This document shows positions 35,066 through 45,822 of a DNA stretch of 64,000 nt, one piece after another. A program made the position numbers and the translations under genes. The DNA is from Codonopsis lanceolata (lineage: Eukaryota > Streptophyta > Magnoliopsida > Asterales > Campanulaceae). Under the pieces are notes generated by a model. It was not told the DNA's origin. It made no database searches and saw only the letters and a list, made by a program, of their open reading frames with translations. The stretch spans positions 38,135,632-38,199,631 of the forward strand of contig CM028377.1 of NCBI GenBank assembly GCA_013146195.2, in the 5' to 3' direction. Each line of letters starts with the position of its first letter. Position 1 is the first letter of the stretch.

Positions 35066-36662
35066 GTGAGTGAAGTACGTAGTTTCCATGGCCTTGCTAC
35101 TTTTTACTGGCGATTCATACGAGATTTCAGTAGTATCATGGCACCTATCATTGAGTGCATGAAGAAAGGGAAATTTTTATGGGGGGACGAAGTTGATGCA
35201 AGCTTCACGGTGATCAAAGAGAAACTGGCCAGTGCATCGATTTTGGCTTTACCAGATTTCAACAAACCATTTGAGCTTGACACATACGCTTCTATTATCA
35301 GAATTGGAGCAGTTTTGATTCAGGAGCGGCGACCTGTAGCTTTTATGAGTAAGAAGCTAAGCGAGGCGCGACAGAAATGGACCACTTACGAGATCAAGTT
35401 CTATGCAGTGGTGCGAGCTGTTAAGCACTGGGAGCAGTATCTGTTTCAGAAGAATTTTATTTTACATACTGACCATGAGGCCTTGAAATACATGAATGGG
35501 CAGAAGTCACTTAACTGTATCCATGCGCGGTGGGTAGCCTACTTACATCAGTTCACTTTTGTTATCAAGCACAAGAGTGGGCAACATAACAAGGTGGCTG
35601 ATGCCTTGAGTCGTCGGGCAAGTTTATTGGTGACCATGCAGACTGTTGTGATCGGGTTTGACTGTTTGAAAGAGTTGTATGTTGATGATGCAGATTTTGC
35701 AGCAGTTTGGAGTGAGTGCAGTGCTGGAAGTGTCAGTGGACCTTTTATTATTCAGGAAGGGTTCCTATTCTTCAAGGATCGCCTTTGTATTCCGAGAGGT
35801 TCTGTGCGTGAGAGTTTGATCTCTGAGTTGCATAAGGGTGGACATTGTGGGAGAGACAAGACTGCAGAATTGGTGGCACAACGATATTATTGGCCTCAAT
35901 TGAAGCGCGATACTTACAAGTTTGTGCAGAAGTGTCTCGTTTATCAGATAAACAAGGGGCAGTCGCAGAATACCGGTTTGTATACACCACTCCCAGTTCT
36001 AGCAGCTCCGTGGGAGGATATCTCTATGGATTTTGTGTTGGGGTTACCGTGCACACAAAGATCCAATGATTCTATTTTTGTGGTGGTCGATCGGTTTAGC
36101 AAGGTGGCCCACTTCATTTCATGTCGGAAAACTTCGGATGCACCCCATATTGCAGCCTTGTTCTTCCGTGAAGTGGTGCGTTTGCATGGGGTTCCTCAGT
36201 CCATCACTTCTGATCGTGACACAAAGTTTTTGAGTTACTTTTGGAAGACTTTGTGGCGCATGTTTCATACGGAGCTGCAGTTTAGTAGTTCTTTCATCCA
36301 CAGACCGACGGCCAAATTGGGGTGGTCAATCGCACTTTGGGCTCAATTATGCGTTGTTTAAGCAGTGACAGACCAAAGCAGTGGGATCTAGTTTTAGCTC
36401 CGGCAAAGTTCGCTTTCAATAATATGGTCAACCGTACTACCAAGAAGACCCCATTTGAGATTGTGTATCAATGAGCAAGCTGCATCCGAAGAAGATTGGG
36501 CCATGCAAGATTCTGAAGAAGATCAATGTCAACGACATATATGTCGTTGACCTGCCAGACGGGTGGATCATCTCCCCTACTTTTAATGTGGCTGATTTGA
36601 CTGACTTCTTCCCCGACGATCCTCTTTATCATGTTGATGACTCGCGGTCGAGTCCTTTTTAA
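35066..36662 (+). pseudogene. pol: Ty3/gypsy RNase H and integrase, broken
   Basis: RNase H: FELDTYASIIRIGAVL has Tyr in place of the catalytic Asp of DAS; YEIKFYAVV and HTDHEALKY remain. Integrase: HHCC zinc region with CLVYQ (second Cys is Tyr), core D in SMDFVLGLP and D in SDRDTKF. After a frameshift near 36295, DGQIGVVNRTL has Gly in place of the DD35E glutamate. A stop at 36472 and a deletion precede the C-terminal KKIGPCKILKKIN and ISPTFNVADL (stop 36662). With three catalytic residues lost, this copy cannot transpose alone. Confidence 0.93.
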
Positions 36663-36673
36663 GTGGGGCAGAC
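36661..36673 (+). other. Polypurine tract of the Ty3/gypsy element
   Basis: AAGTGGGGCAGAC directly before the 3' LTR. It is a moderate purine tract, located where it must be. Confidence 0.7.
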
Positions 36674-37212
36674 TGATGTAGAACAAGTGGTCGAGACGTA
36701 CTTAAGCAAGGCATTTGGGAAGAATTCAAAGTTTAGGGGGTCCGGTGGTAGTTTTTGAAAGTTGGGTCAACAGGTTGTTTGGCAGTTTTTCCGTTAGTTT
36801 CCGTTAAGCACTAGTAGAGAGCACCTAACGGTCGGTAGAACTTTAACGGAGCATAACTTTCGCGTCTGGATGAATTACGGGGCCCACCGCATATCAAATC
36901 GAAGCTCTTGACGAGATCTACAATATGTGTTGGGTTTACCCTATAAATAGTTCATTTTTAGCCTAAAAACGCTGTTTAAGTACTGTTATGGGCCTTTGAA
37001 GTTTTCAAGATTTTTCGTTTTTTTTTTGTTTAAGTCTTTTCCTTTTAGGGTTTGGTTTGTTAGGGCATATAAATACCCTCTTAAACATTATTTCGGCAGT
37101 TTACAATAAAATTTGAGTTTTCTTGCTTTGTGCTTGAACCCTAAGCCGTCATAGGCTTGTTCTAAAGAATTTCTCGTTGAAAGAGTTCTTATTTGATTGT
37201 TTCGTTGCGTCA
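36674..37212 (+). mobile_element. Ty3/gypsy element, 3' LTR
   Basis: 539 bp, from TGATGTAGAACAAG to TGCGTCA, followed by the target duplication ATAAG (37213-37217). With the 5' LTR this defines a complete insertion of 5768 bp, 31445-37212. Confidence 0.93.
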
Positions 37213-37362
37213 ATAAGAGTCTTATAAACGATAGTGATTGACGTTGACTCTTGTTAATTGTTATTATTTACAATACAATAGAAATTTCCTTTTATGGAAC
37301 TTGAAAGGCAACGTGACATTTGATGGAGTCAATAAAAATTTTAGGATAAAAACCAATAAAAT
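37213..37362 (-). pseudogene. Helitron helicase, upstream part of the C-terminus
   Basis: The minus strand encodes TPSNVTLPFKFHKRKF, then after a frame change ITINKSQRQSLSFI. This is the degraded INKSQGQS motif that precedes SHGQLYV in Helitron/Pif1 helicases. The next motif is at 31352-31444, so the Ty3/gypsy element was inserted between them. The upstream side is cut by the copia element at 37363. Confidence 0.7.
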
Positions 37363-38411
37363 TGTAAGTCCAATAGGCAACAAACAAGGCTAGAGGGGGG
37401 TGAATAGCCTATTAAAAACTTTGAGGGTTGATTTGTAAAGCTTGTAAAATTGGCAGCAGAAAATTTATTTTGTCAGTCAGCTGATATTGGTCAGCTGGCT
37501 GATACTATTAAAATGCCTTATGCTGGTGAAAGTTGGTCCGCTGACTGAGACAACAGTTTTCAAAAGAGGTTGACTTATAACGTAGATCACTGTATACAGA
37601 GAAGAAACTGAAAAACAATTTATCTGATCAACCAAGCAAACAATTGTTAGTAACTGGCTGACACTTAATCAGTTGAAAAACTTCTTAAGTGTTAAGTCAG
37701 TTTGCAAGAGTATGAGTAATGGCTGACAAATCAATTGAAGTGGTTCACAGTTAAATTGTTACGTCCACTACCAAGTTGGCCAGACTTGGATTTTTGAAGT
37801 GCACTAATTTTAATAAAAATATATTTGATCTCTAATGTATCAGTGTACAACAAAAGACTGGTGTTTATGGAGAATGATTGAAAAACAATCAAACTCGTGA
37901 GACAAACTGACTGATTTCAAAATGATATGAAAGAATTACTCAATGTTTGCCTAAACAATAACTTGAAAGAATTATACAAGAAAGATTTTCTAGGTATGGT
38001 TTTTAAGAAGACTAAGACACAGAGAATTTCTTGAAAGTATAAGGCTTCAGACTTCTATATCTCCAAAAATGCTTCCAATGGGTATTTATAGATGATCTTC
38101 AAAAATAACCCGTTAGAAACACATTTGAATTTGAAAATGTGTTTGGTAGATTAACATATCTTCACAAGATCACAAAAGATCCTGGGAAAGAAAATCTAAC
38201 AGAATATCTACCAAAAATATAAAATGAGAAAGTGTCAGTACAAGTAGTAGTTCAATCAAATAAGGAAAGCAAACTGACACTTAAAACGTTATGGTCAGAT
38301 GAACAAGTAACTGACAAACAATTACAAGCTGACCAAAATATTCTTAAGCGTTTGGCTGACAATCAAGTGGAATGATTTTAAGCAAATTTTCATTTAATCC
38401 AAGATTCAACA
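37363..38411 (-). mobile_element. Sirevirus-like copia element A, 3' LTR
   Basis: 1049 bp, TGTAAGTCC...TTCAACA, matching the copy at 44769-45817 of the same length. Flanked on the left by AAAAT (37358-37362), the target duplication. Rich in CAGCTG and GTCAG motifs. Confidence 0.95.
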
Positions 38412-38427
38412 ATCTCCTCCTATTTGC
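38412..38427 (-). other. Polypurine tract of copia element A
   Basis: The minus strand reads GCAAATAGGAGGAGAT directly before the LTR. Confidence 0.75.
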
Positions 38428-38605
38428 TTAAAACCATTCACTTGAAAGCAGAAAGCCAAAAGTACTTAAGTTCCTGCAAAAGAGTTGTTAGTACAGCAAG
38501 CAGATAAAATATGAAGGAAAGTAGCTGAAAATTAAAAGTAGGTAATTGTAAGCTACAAGTAAAACAGAAGTTCTAAATTGTTCAATGTTTGAGAGAGTGA
38601 GAGAT

Positions 38606-41600
38606 TCAGTTTGCTGATGTGGATCCCTCAGTTGGCTTTTCTACTTGAGCTACAACTGATGGACCAACTTCAGCTTCAGCTTCCGGTGCTTTGTCAGTAG
38701 CCACTTCATTTCCATCGTCTTGTTCAGTTTGTTTTCCAGCTTCAGCTTGAGTATCTTGTTCTGCTTGATGATCAGCTTCTGGCTCTTTTTCCTTGTCAGC
38801 TTCAGTCACTGGCTGATTAGGCATAAGTTTCAAACGCTGCCTAAGTATTCTGTTTTTAGCCAGATAAGTATCAGCCCTTGCTTTCTGCTTCCTCTCCTCC
38901 TGAATGGTTTGAAGCAGTGTAGCTTCAGCATTGAAGGCCTGTTGGCCCATTCTTGCTGATAGAGCAGTATGGTCCTCCAGTCATCCATATGAGCCTCTCG
39001 AGGAGCACCAGCAGCAATGGCAGCTTGCACCTCTGTTGTGATGATCTGGTTAAGGTTGGGAAGCAGAGAGGCAACTTGCTGTTGAAGGGTGGCAAGTTGA
39101 TTGGTGTGACGAGTATAAGCTGACTTCATTTGAAGATAATGAACATATAGGAGGTCGAGCTTGGCTGACAGAGAGAGAGAGCCTGGTGGAGTAGGTTCTG
39201 GACCAGGTGGTTGTGAGGTTCCAGGATCACTAGAGAACAGCTGAAAGGTATGAAATCAGCATCCTCAGGGTCAGGAGGGAGGAAGAGATCCATAGGGTAG
39301 GCTGGGACTTGGGCTTCAGGTTCAGGCACAGGTGCAGGTTCAGGGACAGGCATGTCTTCAGGGAAAACAATTTTAGTGCCTAGGGGGTGAAGGAGAGCTT
39401 TGGAGATGAGTTGTATTTGTTTTCTTGCCTTTCTACAGGCTAGTTGTGAAGGACTGAGAAGGGACTCATCTTCAGAAGTTGATTTAGAAGAATCAGATGA
39501 GGAGTCTACAGAGGATTGATCCACTGATTCCACAGAAGAAGAATGATCAGAGGCATCTTCTAAAGAAGGATCAGGTTGGGTAGGCTTGTGAATAGTCAGG
39601 GGACTGATAGATAGAGGGAGAGAGGTATGATGAGATAGATTAGGCAAGATAATTAGAGGGGAGGCCTGGTTTGGATGAGAAGGTATGTCAGTTTCTAGAG
39701 GAGGGAGAAGCGACTACGGTGGGTAAAGGCGACACAAGGGCGGAATCTTGGAGGCGACACAAGAATAACTGATACATGAATGGATGAGAGGGTAACTGAT
39801 ACTGGAATGGTTGGAGTTGGTGTGACTGACATGGGAATAAGTGACATAGGGAGTGATGTTGGTGGAACTGATACTGGAGTATTTGGTGTAGAGAGAGGAA
39901 CAGTGACTGGGAGAATTGAGGTGGAGGCTTCAACAGTGGGAGTGAATGAAGGTAGAGAGATGGGTTGTAGAGTGCTGGTGAAAGGTGATGTTGGTTCAGT
40001 TGTGGTAGAGACTGGCAAAGCTGTGGATGAGACAACAAATGGGATTGAAGATGGAATTATATGAGGGATGGTAGGAATGGATTCAGAGATTAAGGGGGCA
40101 GGATGACTAGAGAAAGCATCAGGGAAAACAGTACTCATAGAAGCTCCTCCTGGCATGGAGGCCATCTGTCTGTGTAATTCGATATAGGCTTGATTGGAAG
40201 AATTTACAGCATCTTGGACATACTTGTTGGTAGCCCTTTGGATTCTAGCTAACTTGGCTGGCTCTACAGAAGGTTGTTCCCAGTCCTGGTTTATTTCATC
40301 ATCTTCAGGCAGGGCAAGTCTGCCTACAAGGAAGGGATCATTGTGGGGAAGAGCTGGCAGTTCATGCACCTTATTGTATATGGTCCAAGCTAAGAAAATG
40401 AGCTCATCTTGAACAAATCTATCATTTGAGAGATAGAATCTGTTCCAGAGCAGTGGTAGAGGGTCAAAGTATTTGCCATAGTTGGCCACAAGGTCTTCTT
40501 GACTGAGGTTGGGGGTGACAGGATACAAGACATAAGGTCTTCTCTTAAGGTTGTGGTCAATGTATTTTATGGGATTGACAGGAGGTTTTTCAGATTTCTT
40601 CTCCTCATGGAAAGAAAGGAGAAACTGAACAAAGTATGGTAGATGATCGAATGGGAATACCCAGTTAGGAGGAATGGGAACTGGATTTTCCTGGTAGTAT
40701 GAGTGTCTAGGATGGAAAGTTGGATTCCTAATAGGTGGGAAGAACTTGATTCGTGCAGTGTTAGGAGACTTAGAATTGGAGGGGGGAGATACTGGTACAG
40801 GATCAATGACAGGGACAGAAGGAGTTGGGGAAAAAGGAACAAATGTACCTGGATTTAGTTCAGGATTCCTTCTTTGTCTCTTTGGAGCAGTGTCAGCTGC
40901 TAATGTCAGTCTTCTCCTTCTAGTTTGCCTTCTTTCTGGTACATCAGCTGGCTGACCAACATCAGCTGTTTGAGCAGCCTCAGCTGGCTGACCTCTTGTT
41001 GGCTAACCAGTTGACTGACCCCTGGTTGGTCGACCACTTGGCTGATCAATATCAGGTTGTTGAGCATCATCAGCTGGCTGACTTGATGAGATAGCCGTAA
41101 GAGCTTGGGTCCTTGTTCTTCGAGGTCTTCTGCTTGGCTGAGCTGTGGAAACTTCCTGACCAAAACGACTTGAGACATTTGCCCGCTTGATGTCAGCTGC
41201 AACATATTTCTTGACTTTAACAGCTTCCAGGTCACCAATTTTGATGAGTTGATGCTGGAGAGCTGGGAGAGAACGAAGAAATTGATTGATGATCAGATGG
41301 TGGGTAAGTCTTGGGTTCCCAGTAGCCATATTTTCCTTGTACTTTGCTATATTCACCTTAACACGCTCTACTAGAACTGCTCCCCAGTTCATCTCACAAT
41401 TTTCAACAATGACTTCCATGAGAAACAGTTGAGCTTCCGTGATTTTGTCGTGCCCTCCAGATTTAATAATGAGGCACTTGTCCAAAATAGTAGCCAAGGC
41501 ATAGTGAAGAGGTGCGAATCGGTGCTTGTGCCTGTCAAATGTCAGTTCAACAGGTACTTCACCTCTCATGGTTATCTACCCAGCTCGTTGAGTTTCGTCT

Positions 41601-41902
41601 GGAATGGTATAAGTAGTTGAACCATCGTCATAGAGATTTGGGAAGGCAGCTGTGATGGATTCTGAGTCAAAAACAATTGGGACTCCTCTGATAGTGCCGG
41701 TAAGAGAGAAGGGGTCGGCTGGGTTTTCCTCCATACCCATGAAGAACTCTTCAGTCAGCTGGCAGCTGTAAGTGCGAATGTTGAAGGAGAGAAGAGGCAT
41801 CAACCCAGATGCAGTAACAAGATGAATTAGTTCAAGCCCTAATGGTTCTTTATTCAGAGATACGGCATCCAGAAGACATCTGATTGCTGTGTTAGCAGCC
41901 AT
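38606..41902 (-). CDS. Post-pol ORF of copia element A, about 1.1 k codons (lightly broken)
   Basis: ATG at 41902 (MAANTAIRCLL). One frame runs to 39695 (736 codons) with only two in-frame TAG stops (41576, 41003). The rest is in other frames (39647-39126, 39129-38830, 38950-38606). The first 250 residues (FFMGMEENPADPF, GVPIVFDSESI, HYALATILDKCLI, FLMEVIVENCEMNWG) resemble the domain of 'putative plant transposon' proteins often seen in retroelements; that is my inference. A repeated QPAD/QPSGRP segment, a Pro/Ser/Thr-rich middle, an Asp/Ser-rich part and a Glu/Gln/Lys-rich tail follow. The place after pol is where Sirevirus env-like ORFs sit. No clear transmembrane segment was seen. Confidence 0.7.
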
Positions 41903-41906
41903 TTTC

Positions 41907-41978
41907 CTGCATTCACAAAATGATTAGTGAAGAGATATAGCAAAAAAAATGAGAAAGAAGAAAGAAAGTTTTTGTTAC
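41907..41978 (-). other. Probable 72-bp leader intron of the post-pol ORF
   Basis: Donor CTTCTG/GTAACA, T-rich interior, and acceptor GTGAATGCAG/G four bases before the ATG at 41902. The length is at the lower end for plant introns. Confidence 0.6.
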
Positions 41979-42057
41979 CAGAAGAGTTTTGAAGTTAGGG
42001 TTTGAGGAAGTGAGAGCTTTGAAGGATTCTTAGTGAGAGAGAGATAAGAGAGTGTGG

Positions 42058-42068
42058 TTTATATAAAG
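42058..42068 (-). promoter_or_regulatory. TATA box of the post-pol ORF
   Basis: The minus strand reads CTTTATATAAAC, about 30 bp upstream of a CT-rich leader (CTCTCTTATCTCTCTCTC) that ends at the leader intron. It lies about 160 bp before the ATG and is remote from the LTR promoter. Confidence 0.6.
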
Positions 42069-42784
42069 AGGAGATAGGTACGGATGCTTATAAGAGTTAG
42101 TGGGTTTTAAAAGTAAAGATATGGAGTGTAGTGATAAAGTACACAAAATTTTTGTTTTTGTTATAAAAATAGTGATTTATGACAGAGAGTTATTATCACA
42201 ATGATGAGCCGTTTTTGTGAAAACACGTCATTTCAACCGCCATAGTTGGTGGGATAGTGGAAAGGTCAATTTGGCTTTTCAAAAAGGCTACGCGAGTTCC
42301 AAGGGAGAATAAAAGGCGGGAATTAAATAAGGAAATTTTTAGCAAATCTTAGCTGAGATACGATCAGCTGTGACTTAAGGCTCAAAGGCTACCTGGACAA
42401 TGACTATAACGTCAGTCATTGTGTTGTCAGCTAATGAGAGTCAGCTACTGACTGACCAATTTTGTAATGTCAGTCAATCATTTGATTATCAGCACAGTTC
42501 TAACAGTTTCAATTTTGTCAGCTGATGACTGTCGATATTTGTCAGCTTTAACTGATTAACTGTAAAATTTCGAAGCTGAAGAACTTCATATGTCAGCTTC
42601 CAGCTGACCAATTTTTGCTATCTTCACAATGTCAGTCAGTTTCATAGAAGAGTAAAAATTTGAAACTGAAGGGTGTCAACTGAAGGGTGTCACCTGATGT
42701 AATTTTTGTCAGCTAGAAGAGTATCAACCGACAGTCTGAAGAATGCTAATGCCCTGCAAAGATTAGAAAGTACAAAGTCCCTTT
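42069..42784. other. Spacer between pol and the post-pol gene of copia element A
   Basis: No ORF. Dense GTCAGCTGA-like motifs in both orientations (42360-42720), the same motif as in the LTR. It would act as the upstream region of the internal promoter. Confidence 0.5.
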
Positions 42785-43453
42785 CTATGACATTATTAGC
42801 ATTCCTAATTCACCTCTTAAGAATTCAAACCTATCAGCTTTTAAATTTTTTGTAAAAATGTCAGCTAATTGAAATTTAGTAGGAACATATTCTAGCTGAA
42901 CATTACCTTTTTCTACATGATCTTTTAAGAAGTGATATCCAATGTCTATATGTTTGGTTTTAGAATGCATAACAGGATTTTTAGAAACTGAAATAGCAAA
43001 AGTATTATCACAATAAATAGGACATGTTCCCATTGGCATTTCATAATCCAATAGTTGTTGTTTCATCCAAAGGATTTGAGAGCAACAACTTCTAGCAGCA
43101 ATATATTCAGCTTCTATAGTTGAAGTGGAAACTAAAGCTTTCTTTTTGCATGCCCAAGATATCAGTCTGTTTCCAAGGAACTGACATGTTCCACTGGTGA
43201 TCTTTCTGTTTACTCTGTAAGCTGCAAGATCAGCATCTGAATATCCAATCAAATTAAAAGAAGAGTCTCTGGGATACCAAATGCCAAACTTTTGAGTGTC
43301 AATTAGATATCTGATAATTCTTTTTGCAGCAATCATATGAGATTCCTTTGGATTAGCTTGAAAACGAGCACATATACACACATCAAACATGATGTCTGGT
43401 ACCAATTGTATTAACTGGTTTACCTTTTTCATCAGTGACCAAGTGACATTCAA
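42785..43453 (-). pseudogene. pol: Copia element A, RNase H end of pol
   Basis: Copia RNase H blocks: ARFQANPKESHMIAAKRIIRYL, YSDADLAAYRVNRKITSG, STIEAEYIAA, YCDNTFAISVSKNP, HIDIGYHFLKDHV and LADIFTKNL, ending in a stop at 42785. A deletion of about 20 codons with a frameshift separates it from RT near 43390 (the YRGMIGSLLYL segment is missing). Confidence 0.92.
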
Positions 43454-44168
43454 CTCCCATTGGAGTATTTGCTGAATTTGCTTCTTGAAGATTGTATTTC
43501 TTGATCAGCTCTCTTGTGTATTTTGATTGATGGATAAAAATTCCTTCTTCAGTTTGCTTAATTTGCAAACCTAGAAAGTAAGATAGTTCTCCCATCATGT
43601 TCATCTCAAATTTTCCTTTCATAAGATTTTCAAATCTTTTACACAAAACTTCATTAGTAGATCCAAAAATAATATCATCAACATAAATTTGAACTAGTAA
43701 GATATTACCTTTGTGCTTTAAAGAGAAAAGAGTAGTATCAATTTTACCTCTATGAAACCCTTTTTCCATGAGAAATTTGGATAGAGTTTCATACCATGCT
43801 CTTGAAGCTTGCTTTAGACCATAAAGAGCTTTTCTTAATTTGTAAACATGGTCCTTCTTTTTGAGATCAATAAAACCAGGAGGTTGCTCAACAAATACTT
43901 TTTCTTGTAAATCTCCATTTAGAAATGCACTTTTTACATCCATTTGATATACCTTAAAGTCCTTGAAGGTTGCATAAGCAAGAAATAGTCTGATGGCTTC
44001 CAATCTATCCACATGAGCAAATGTTTGATCATAGTCGATGCCGTCCTCTGGTCTATAGCCTTGGGCTACTAATCTTGCTTTGTTTCTTGTAACATTTCCA
44101 TCTTCATCCAACTTATTTCTGAACACCCATTTAGTTCCAATGACTTGTTGCTCTAAAGGTCTAGGCAC
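43383..44168 (-). pseudogene. pol: Copia element A, reverse transcriptase (Sirevirus type)
   Basis: 261 open codons: QVIGTKWVFRNKLDEDG, LVAQGYRPEDGIDYDQTFA, YQMDVKSAFLNGDL, YGLKQASRAWYE, IYVDDIIFGSTN (catalytic YVDD) and GELSYFLGLQIKQTEEG. GELxxFLGLQIKQ is the form seen in Sireviruses. The N-terminus is damaged by the 31-bp foldback at 44173-44239. Confidence 0.93.
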
Positions 44169-44172
44169 AAGT

Positions 44173-44239
44173 TCCCAAACCTTACACCTTTTGAACTGAT
44201 TTAGCTTTTAAATCAGTTCAAAAGGTGTAAGGTTTGGGA
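44173..44239. repeat. Perfect 31-bp inverted repeat with 5-nt loop
   Basis: 44173-44203 is the exact reverse complement of 44209-44239; loop GCTTT. The right arm replaces the normal coding sequence of the RT N-terminus (the usual AMQEE before LNQFKR). The left arm is the authentic coding sequence. Confidence 0.95.
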
Positions 44240-44703
44240 TCAATCCATTGAGGATCTTCTAAAGCTTCATCAACCTTTTTGGGTTTGATGGAAGAGACAA
44301 AATCATGTGAATCAAGAGTTTCATTTCTGGAGCTACTTCTAGTTCTCAAGCCAGAAAATGGATCTCCAATGATGTTTGAAACTGGATGATGTCTAGCTTC
44401 CCTAATTTCTTTAGGAAGATCAGGAGTTTAAGTTTGTAAAGGTGGAAAAGGATGAATGTCAGCTGACTAAATAGTTTCAGAATCAGGTGTGTCAGCTGAC
44501 TGATCATCTGCAGTAGAAGATTTACCAACTTTAGTGTTAATTTTCATAGGTTGCATAGGACCACCTCTCACGCATTCCATCAATCGTTTATCTATATTGT
44601 TCATATATCTTGTAATTCTTTCCTTCCAAATATCAAAGTGATCTTCATCAAAAATGGGTACTTGAGTAACATTGTTTGATTTAAAAGCTTTTAGAGTTGT
44701 CAT
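44240..44703 (-). pseudogene. gag: Copia element A, gag start fused to the pre-RT linker
   Basis: ATG at 44703 opens a copia gag N-terminus (FDEDHFDIWKERITRYMNNID). After about 55 residues the frame passes, with two stops (TAG at 44467, TAA near 44430), into the linker before RT (EARHHPVSNIIGDPFSGLRTRSS). The rest of gag, protease and integrase are missing, a deletion of several kb compared with normal elements. This copy could move only with proteins from a related element. Confidence 0.88.
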
Positions 44704-44755
44704 GATCGAGCTTTCAAGCTGTTAGGCTTGGAAAAATTGTTTTTCAAAAAGCAGT

Positions 44756-44766
44756 CTCTGATACCA
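44756..44766 (-). other. Primer binding site of copia element A (initiator tRNA-Met)
   Basis: The minus strand reads TGGTATCAGAG, two bases from the LTR edge. Confidence 0.9.
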
Positions 44767-44768
44767 AT

Positions 44769-45817
44769 TGTAAGTCCAGTAGGCAACAAACAAAGCTGGA
44801 AAGGGGTGAATAGCCTTTTAAAAACTTTGAGGGTTGATTTGTAAAGCTTGTAAAATTGGCAGCGGAAAATTTATTTTGTCAGCCAGCTGATATTGGTCAG
44901 CTGGCTGATACTATTAAAATGTCTTATGCTGGTGAAAGTTGGTCAGCTGACTGACACAACAATTTTCAAAAGAGGTTGACTTATAACGTAGATCACTGTA
45001 TACAGAAAAGAAACTGAAAAACAATTTATCTGAACAACCAAGCAAACAATTGTCAGTAACTGACAGACACTTAATCAGTTGAAAAACTTCTTAAGTGTTA
45101 AGTCAGTTTGCAAGAGTATGAGTAATGACTGACAAATCAATTGAAGTGGTTCACAGTTAAACTGCTACGTCCACTACCAAGTTGGTCAGACTTGGATTTT
45201 TGAAGTGCATTAATTTTATTAAAAATATATTTGATCTCTAATAGATCAGTGTACAACAAAAGACCGGGGTTTATGGAGAATGATTGAAAAACAATCAAAC
45301 TCGTGAGACAAATTGACTGATTTCAAAATGATATGAAAGAATTACTCAGTGTTTGCCTAAACAATAACTATAAATAATTATATAAGAAGGATTATCTAGC
45401 TATGGTTTTTAAGAAGACTAAGACACAGAGAATTTCTTGAAAGTATAAGGCTTCAGACTTCTATATCTCCAAAAATGCTTCCAGTGGGTATTTATAGATG
45501 ATCTTCAAGAATAACCCGTTAGAAACACATTTGAATTTGAAAATGTGTTTGACAGATTAACATATCTTCACAAAATCACAAAAGATCCTGAGAAAGAAAA
45601 TCTAACAGAATATCTACTAAAAATATAAAATGAGAAAGTGTCAGTACAAGTATTAGTTCAATCAAATAAGGAAAGCAAACTGACACTTAAAACGTTATGG
45701 TCAGATGAACAAGTAACTGACAAACAATTACAAGCTGACCAAAATATTCTTAAGCGTTTGGCTGACAATCAAGTGGAATGATTTTAAGCAAATTTTCATT
45801 TAATCCAAGATTCAACA
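44769..45817 (-). mobile_element. Sirevirus-like copia element A, 5' LTR
   Basis: 1049 bp, TGTAAGTCC to TTCAACA, followed by the target duplication AAAAT (45818-45822). The complete element is 37363-45817, 8455 bp, minus strand. The LTRs differ at a few percent of positions by eye, so the insertion is not very recent. Confidence 0.95.
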
Positions 45818-45822
45818 AAAAT

